Program-made: the position numbers and the translations under genes
DNA from: UBA1189 sp964570685
GTDB lineage: Bacteria; Bacteroidota; Bacteroidia; Bacteroidales; Bacteroidaceae
Assembly: GCA_964570685.1 (NCBI GenBank)
Contig: CAZMZC010000058.1
Coordinates: 1 to 16,536, forward strand
DNA length: 16,536 nt
Direction: 5' to 3'
The notes under the pieces: model-generated
Seen by the model: the letters and a program-made list of their open reading frames with translations, nothing else
Told to the model about the DNA's origin: nothing
Databases searched by the model: none
Shown: one piece after another, positions 13,829-16,536 of the stretch
How the letters are laid out: each line of letters opens with the position of its first letter
How positions within the stretch are numbered: the first letter of the stretch is position 1

Positions 13829-15904
13829 ATGAAAACTATGATTAAACGTATGGGTGCATTGCTCTCGCTGCTGTGTGTAGCGGTGATGATGCAAGCACAG
13901 ATTCATGAGCCTATCAAGTGTGAAGCTTCGTGGGCTATGGTGGGCGAAGGCGTGGCCGAGCTGCGCATTGCTGCCAAGATTGATGCCGGATGGCATGTGT
14001 ATTCTACCGAACTGGAGGATGGCCCTACCGCAGCGGCGCTCACCGTAGAGACCATCAAGGGCGCTCGCCTCGATGGTAAGCTGGGATTCACCGACGGTAA
14101 GGAGATTGCCAAGTATGACGACATGTTCGGTATGGACGTGCGCTACTTTGAGGACAAGGTGACCTTCGTGCAGCGCTTCATCCTCGAGGGCGACTACCTC
14201 GTGCAGGGCTACTTCACCTATGGTGCCTGCGACGACGAGAGCTGTCTGCCGCCTACCAACGTGGAGTTCAAGTATGAAGGGAAATATACCGCGCCTGCAG
14301 CGGCAAAAAGTAAACAGACAACGGACAAGAGTCAACAGACTGCCGTGAAGCCTGCCGAGGTAGTGCCTGCAACACCTGTCGTGGAGGCTGCACCCGTTGA
14401 AAGCCCTGAGGCATCGCAGTCCGAGTCACCCCTCCTCGGGAGGGGCAAGGGGGAGGCCTCTCAGTTTGGCGCCCTATGGAAACCTGTCATCGAGGAGCTT
14501 GGCCAACCTAAGGGTACAGCCGACACGGCCAACCAGTCGCTCTGGGCAATCTTCCTGCTCGGACTCGCCGGCGGACTCGTGGCTCTCGTGACTCCCTGCG
14601 TATGGCCTATCATACCGATGACCGTGAGCTTCTTCCTCAAGCGCAGTGGCGACAAGAAGAAAGGCCGTCGCGATGCCTATATATATGGTGTGTCTATCGT
14701 GATTATCTACGTGCTGCTGGGCTTGCTCGTGACACTGCTGTTTGGTGCCTCGGCCCTCAATGCCTTGTCTACGGCTGCTATCCCCAACCTCTTCTTCTTT
14801 CTCCTGCTGGTGGTATTTGCCATGTCGTTCATGGGTGCTTTCGAACTCACTCTGCCGGAGAAGTGGACTACCGCTGTGGATGGCAAGGCTGAGAAGACAG
14901 GCGGACTGCTTGGTATCTTCCTCATGGCCTTCACGCTCACATTGGTGTCGTTCTCATGCACCGGTCCCATCATCGGCTTCCTCCTGGTAGAGGTTTCTAC
15001 CTCGGGCAACATATTGGCTCCCACCATCGGTATGCTCGGTTTCGCCATTGCACTGGCCTTGCCTTTCACCCTGTTTGCCATCTTCCCCGCATGGCTCAAA
15101 TCGGCTCCCAAGAGCGGTGGCTGGATGAATACCGTGAAGGTGGTATTGGCTTTCGTGGAGCTGGCCTTTGCGCTCAAGTTCCTCTCTGTGGCCGACCTTG
15201 CCTATGGCTGGCACATCCTCGACCGTGAGACCTTCCTCGCCCTCTGGATTGCCCTTGCCGCACTGCTCGGTGCTTACTTGATGAAGTGGATACAATTCCC
15301 CCACGACGATGATGACGACCGCAAGGTGGGTGTGCCCCGCTTCATGCTCGGCCTCGTGTCATTTGCTTTTGCTATCTATATGGTACCCGGCTTGTGGGGC
15401 GCTCCCTGTAAGGTCATCAGCGCCTTTGCTCCTCCTATGAGCACGCAGGACTTCAACCTCTACGAGCAGGAGCTGTACCCGCAGTCGATGGATTATGACC
15501 AGGGTATGGCTATCGCCCGTCAGGAGAAGAAGCCCGTGATGCTCGACTTCAGCGGTTATGGTTGCGTCAACTGCCGTGAGATGGAGCAGTCGGTACTTGC
15601 CGATGACAAGGTACTCGACCTCATCAACAACGACTACGTACTCATCAGTCTCTACGTAGACGACAAGACTCCGCTCGCCGAACCCATCCGCCTCACCGAA
15701 AACGGCAAGGAGGTGGTGCTGCGCAGCATCGGCGACAAGTGGAGCTACCTGCAGCGCACCAAGTTCGGTGCCAACGCGCAGCCCTTCTACGTATTGCTCG
15801 ACAACGAAGGCCATCCGCTCAATACTCCCCGCACTTACGACGAGGACATCGATGCCTACATCAAGTTCCTCGAAGAGGGCTTGACAGAATACAAGAATCG
15901 ATAA
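13829..15904 (+). CDS. dsbD: thiol:disulphide interchange protein DsbD
   Basis: A 691-residue inner-membrane reductase passing electrons from cytoplasmic thioredoxin to periplasmic thiol proteins. The start at 13829 (MKTMIKRMG) follows the promoter; the ATG at 13838 is an alternative. Counted from 13829: signal peptide to about residue 23; N-terminal DsbD-alpha domain with cysteines 134 and 139 (ACDDESCLPP); a linker at about 155-235; a membrane domain (about 238-525) with TPCVWPIIP (Cys256) and FSCTGPIIG (Cys377) as the redox pair; and a C-terminal thioredoxin-like domain with GCVNC (Cys579/Cys582) and the cis-proline region AQPFYVL. All six catalytic cysteines are present. Cys527, where the membrane domain ends, is extra. 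The linker contains SPLLGRGKGEA, encoded by a GC-rich palindrome that looks like an inserted repeat. The gene is transcribed alone and ends 17 bp before a terminator. Confidence 0.93.
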   Translation: MKTMIKRMGALLSLLCVAVMMQAQIHEPIKCEASWAMVGEGVAELRIAAKIDAGWHVYSTELEDGPTAAALTVETIKGARLDGKLGFTDGKEIAKYDDMFGMDVRYFEDKVTFVQRFILEGDYLVQGYFTYGACDDESCLPPTNVEFKYEGKYTAPAAAKSKQTTDKSQQTAVKPAEVVPATPVVEAAPVESPEASQSESPLLGRGKGEASQFGALWKPVIEELGQPKGTADTANQSLWAIFLLGLAGGLVALVTPCVWPIIPMTVSFFLKRSGDKKKGRRDAYIYGVSIVIIYVLLGLLVTLLFGASALNALSTAAIPNLFFFLLLVVFAMSFMGAFELTLPEKWTTAVDGKAEKTGGLLGIFLMAFTLTLVSFSCTGPIIGFLLVEVSTSGNILAPTIGMLGFAIALALPFTLFAIFPAWLKSAPKSGGWMNTVKVVLAFVELAFALKFLSVADLAYGWHILDRETFLALWIALAALLGAYLMKWIQFPHDDDDDRKVGVPRFMLGLVSFAFAIYMVPGLWGAPCKVISAFAPPMSTQDFNLYEQELYPQSMDYDQGMAIARQEKKPVMLDFSGYGCVNCREMEQSVLADDKVLDLINNDYVLISLYVDDKTPLAEPIRLTENGKEVVLRSIGDKWSYLQRTKFGANAQPFYVLLDNEGHPLNTPRTYDEDIDAYIKFLEEGLTEYKNR
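14427..14456 (+). repeat. GC-rich palindromic element inside dsbD
   Basis: CCCCTCC (14429-14435) pairs perfectly with GGAGGGG (14439-14445) across a TCG loop, followed by CAAGGGGGAGG. The element is far richer in C and G than the surrounding linker and is read in frame as SPLLGRGKGEA. Palindromes of this CCCCTCC...GGAGGGG type recur, from memory, in many Bacteroidota genomes as small dispersed repeats, sometimes inside genes. Confidence 0.55.
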
Positions 15905-15921
15905 AAGCCTATATATAACTG

Positions 15922-15950
15922 AGGGGCACCCCGATTGGGTGCCCCTTTTT
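15922..15950 (+). terminator. intrinsic terminator of dsbD
   Basis: AGGGGCACCC (15922-15931) pairs perfectly with GGGTGCCCCT (15937-15946) around CGATT, followed by TTTTT and AATTTT. It lies 17 bp after the dsbD stop. The minus-strand side lacks a T-run, so rho is probably not stopped here. Confidence 0.92.
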
Positions 15951-16029
15951 AATTTTGGTAAAACTATCTAAAGTAGCTCTTGGCTAAGACCATAGATGCA
16001 GTAAGCGCTTCACCAATATTCCTTTTCGT

Positions 16030-16536
16030 TTACGAATTCATACTCAAGAGGAACTCTTCGTTGGTCTTGGTATTCTCCAAACGCCCTTTGACGAAGTCCA
16101 TGGCTTCGATGGGGTTCATGTCGGAGAGGAACTTGCGCAGTATCCACATGCGGTCGAGTGTCTGCTTGTCGTGGAGCAGGTCGTCGCGACGGGTGCTCGA
16201 TGCCACGATGTTCACGGCAGGGAAGATACGCTTGTTTGAGAGATTGCGGTCGAGCTGTAGCTCCATGTTGCCTGTTCCCTTGAACTCCTCGAAGATAACC
16301 TCGTCCATTTTCGAACCGGTTTCGGTGAGGGCGGTGGCTATGATGGTGAGCGAGCCGCCATTCTCGATGTTACGTGCGGCACCGAAGAAACGCTTGGGCT
16401 TGTGCAGGGCATTGGCATCGACACCACCTGAAAGCACCTTGCCTGAGGCGGGCGATACGGTGTTGTAGGCACGGGCGAGGCGGGTGATGGAGTCGAGGAA
16501 GATGACTACGTCGTGGCCGCACTCTACCATGCGCTT
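16030..16536 (-). CDS. rho: transcription termination factor Rho, C-terminal part (runs off the window)
   Basis: The last 168 residues of Rho; the 5' part, including the RNA-binding domain and Walker A, lies beyond 16536. Visible are Walker B with its continuation (VVIFLDSITRLARAYN), the Q-loop with SGKVLSGGVDANAL, the block PKRFFGAARNIENGGSLTII, and the R-loop GTGNMELQLDR followed by NLSNKRIFPAVNI, all close to the E. coli protein. Rho is the hexameric RNA helicase/ATPase that ends transcription; nothing visible suggests loss of function. The frame stays open to the window edge (KRMVECGHD), so it is cut by the window and not truncated in nature. It converges with dsbD. Confidence 0.95.
   Translation of the reverse strand, partial: KRMVECGHDVVIFLDSITRLARAYNTVSPASGKVLSGGVDANALHKPKRFFGAARNIENGGSLTIIATALTETGSKMDEVIFEEFKGTGNMELQLDRNLSNKRIFPAVNIVASSTRRDDLLHDKQTLDRMWILRKFLSDMNPIEAMDFVKGRLENTKTNEEFLLSMNS

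Noticed and set aside
13658..14335. A 225-residue minus-strand frame over the dsbD start
   Set aside because: It is antisense to the conserved DsbD-alpha domain and is His/Leu-rich, as expected of a shadow.
13607..15972. The shared stretch TAAAACTATCTAAA near 13606 and 15959 as a repeat pair
   Set aside because: It is only about 14 bp of A/T-rich sequence and could be a coincidence.

Overview
The window looks like chromosomal DNA of a Bacteroidales bacterium (Bacteroides/Prevotella/Parabacteroides group; I cannot name the genus). The signs are several Bacteroidota-type promoters (a TAnnTTTG -7 box, twice with a TTTG and once with a GTTG -33 box 19-20 bp upstream), little Shine-Dalgarno signal, many lipoproteins, and gene families typical of the group: a polyvalent-protein kinase, a DUF4143 ATPase, a MacB-type exporter with several adaptors, an OxyR with E. 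coli-like cysteine spacing, a long DsbD and Rho.

Left end (1-1351): an accessory-looking patch. It holds the possible tail of an unknown gene and a decayed (frameshifted, start-less) gene of the polyvalent-protein kinase family. An ~89-bp direct repeat containing a hairpin lies on each side of that gene. A 32-bp-period array of three short repeats sits just upstream of the promoter of the next gene. 1352-2623 is an AAA ATPase with a C-terminal DUF4143 domain.

Middle left (2689-6415): a beta-helix lipoprotein on +, convergent across a perfect 12-bp hairpin with a group of minus-strand genes: a CaxA/YrbG-type Na+/Ca2+ exchanger, a small two-helix membrane protein and a small secreted protein. 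The last two are unrecognised.

Centre (6628-12164): a compact operon of three different periplasmic adaptor lipoproteins (4-bp overlaps), a MacB/FtsX-type permease and its ATPase (8-bp overlap), closed by a strong terminator. No outer-membrane channel gene is present. The five products should form an ABC-driven exporter or envelope machine; having three adaptors for one permease is the most unusual thing about the system.

Right (12257-16536): oxyR on minus, a ~645-bp gene-poor gap rich in inverted repeats with a C10 tract and a terminator that belongs to no visible gene, then dsbD on + from a clear promoter, a strong terminator, and the 3' part of rho on minus running off the window. The dsbD linker contains a GC-rich palindrome read in frame.

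I found no tRNA, rRNA, CRISPR array or intact insertion sequence. The best candidates for something undescribed are the triple-adaptor MacB operon, the hidden transcript suggested between oxyR and dsbD, and the repeat structures around the kinase and ATPase genes.
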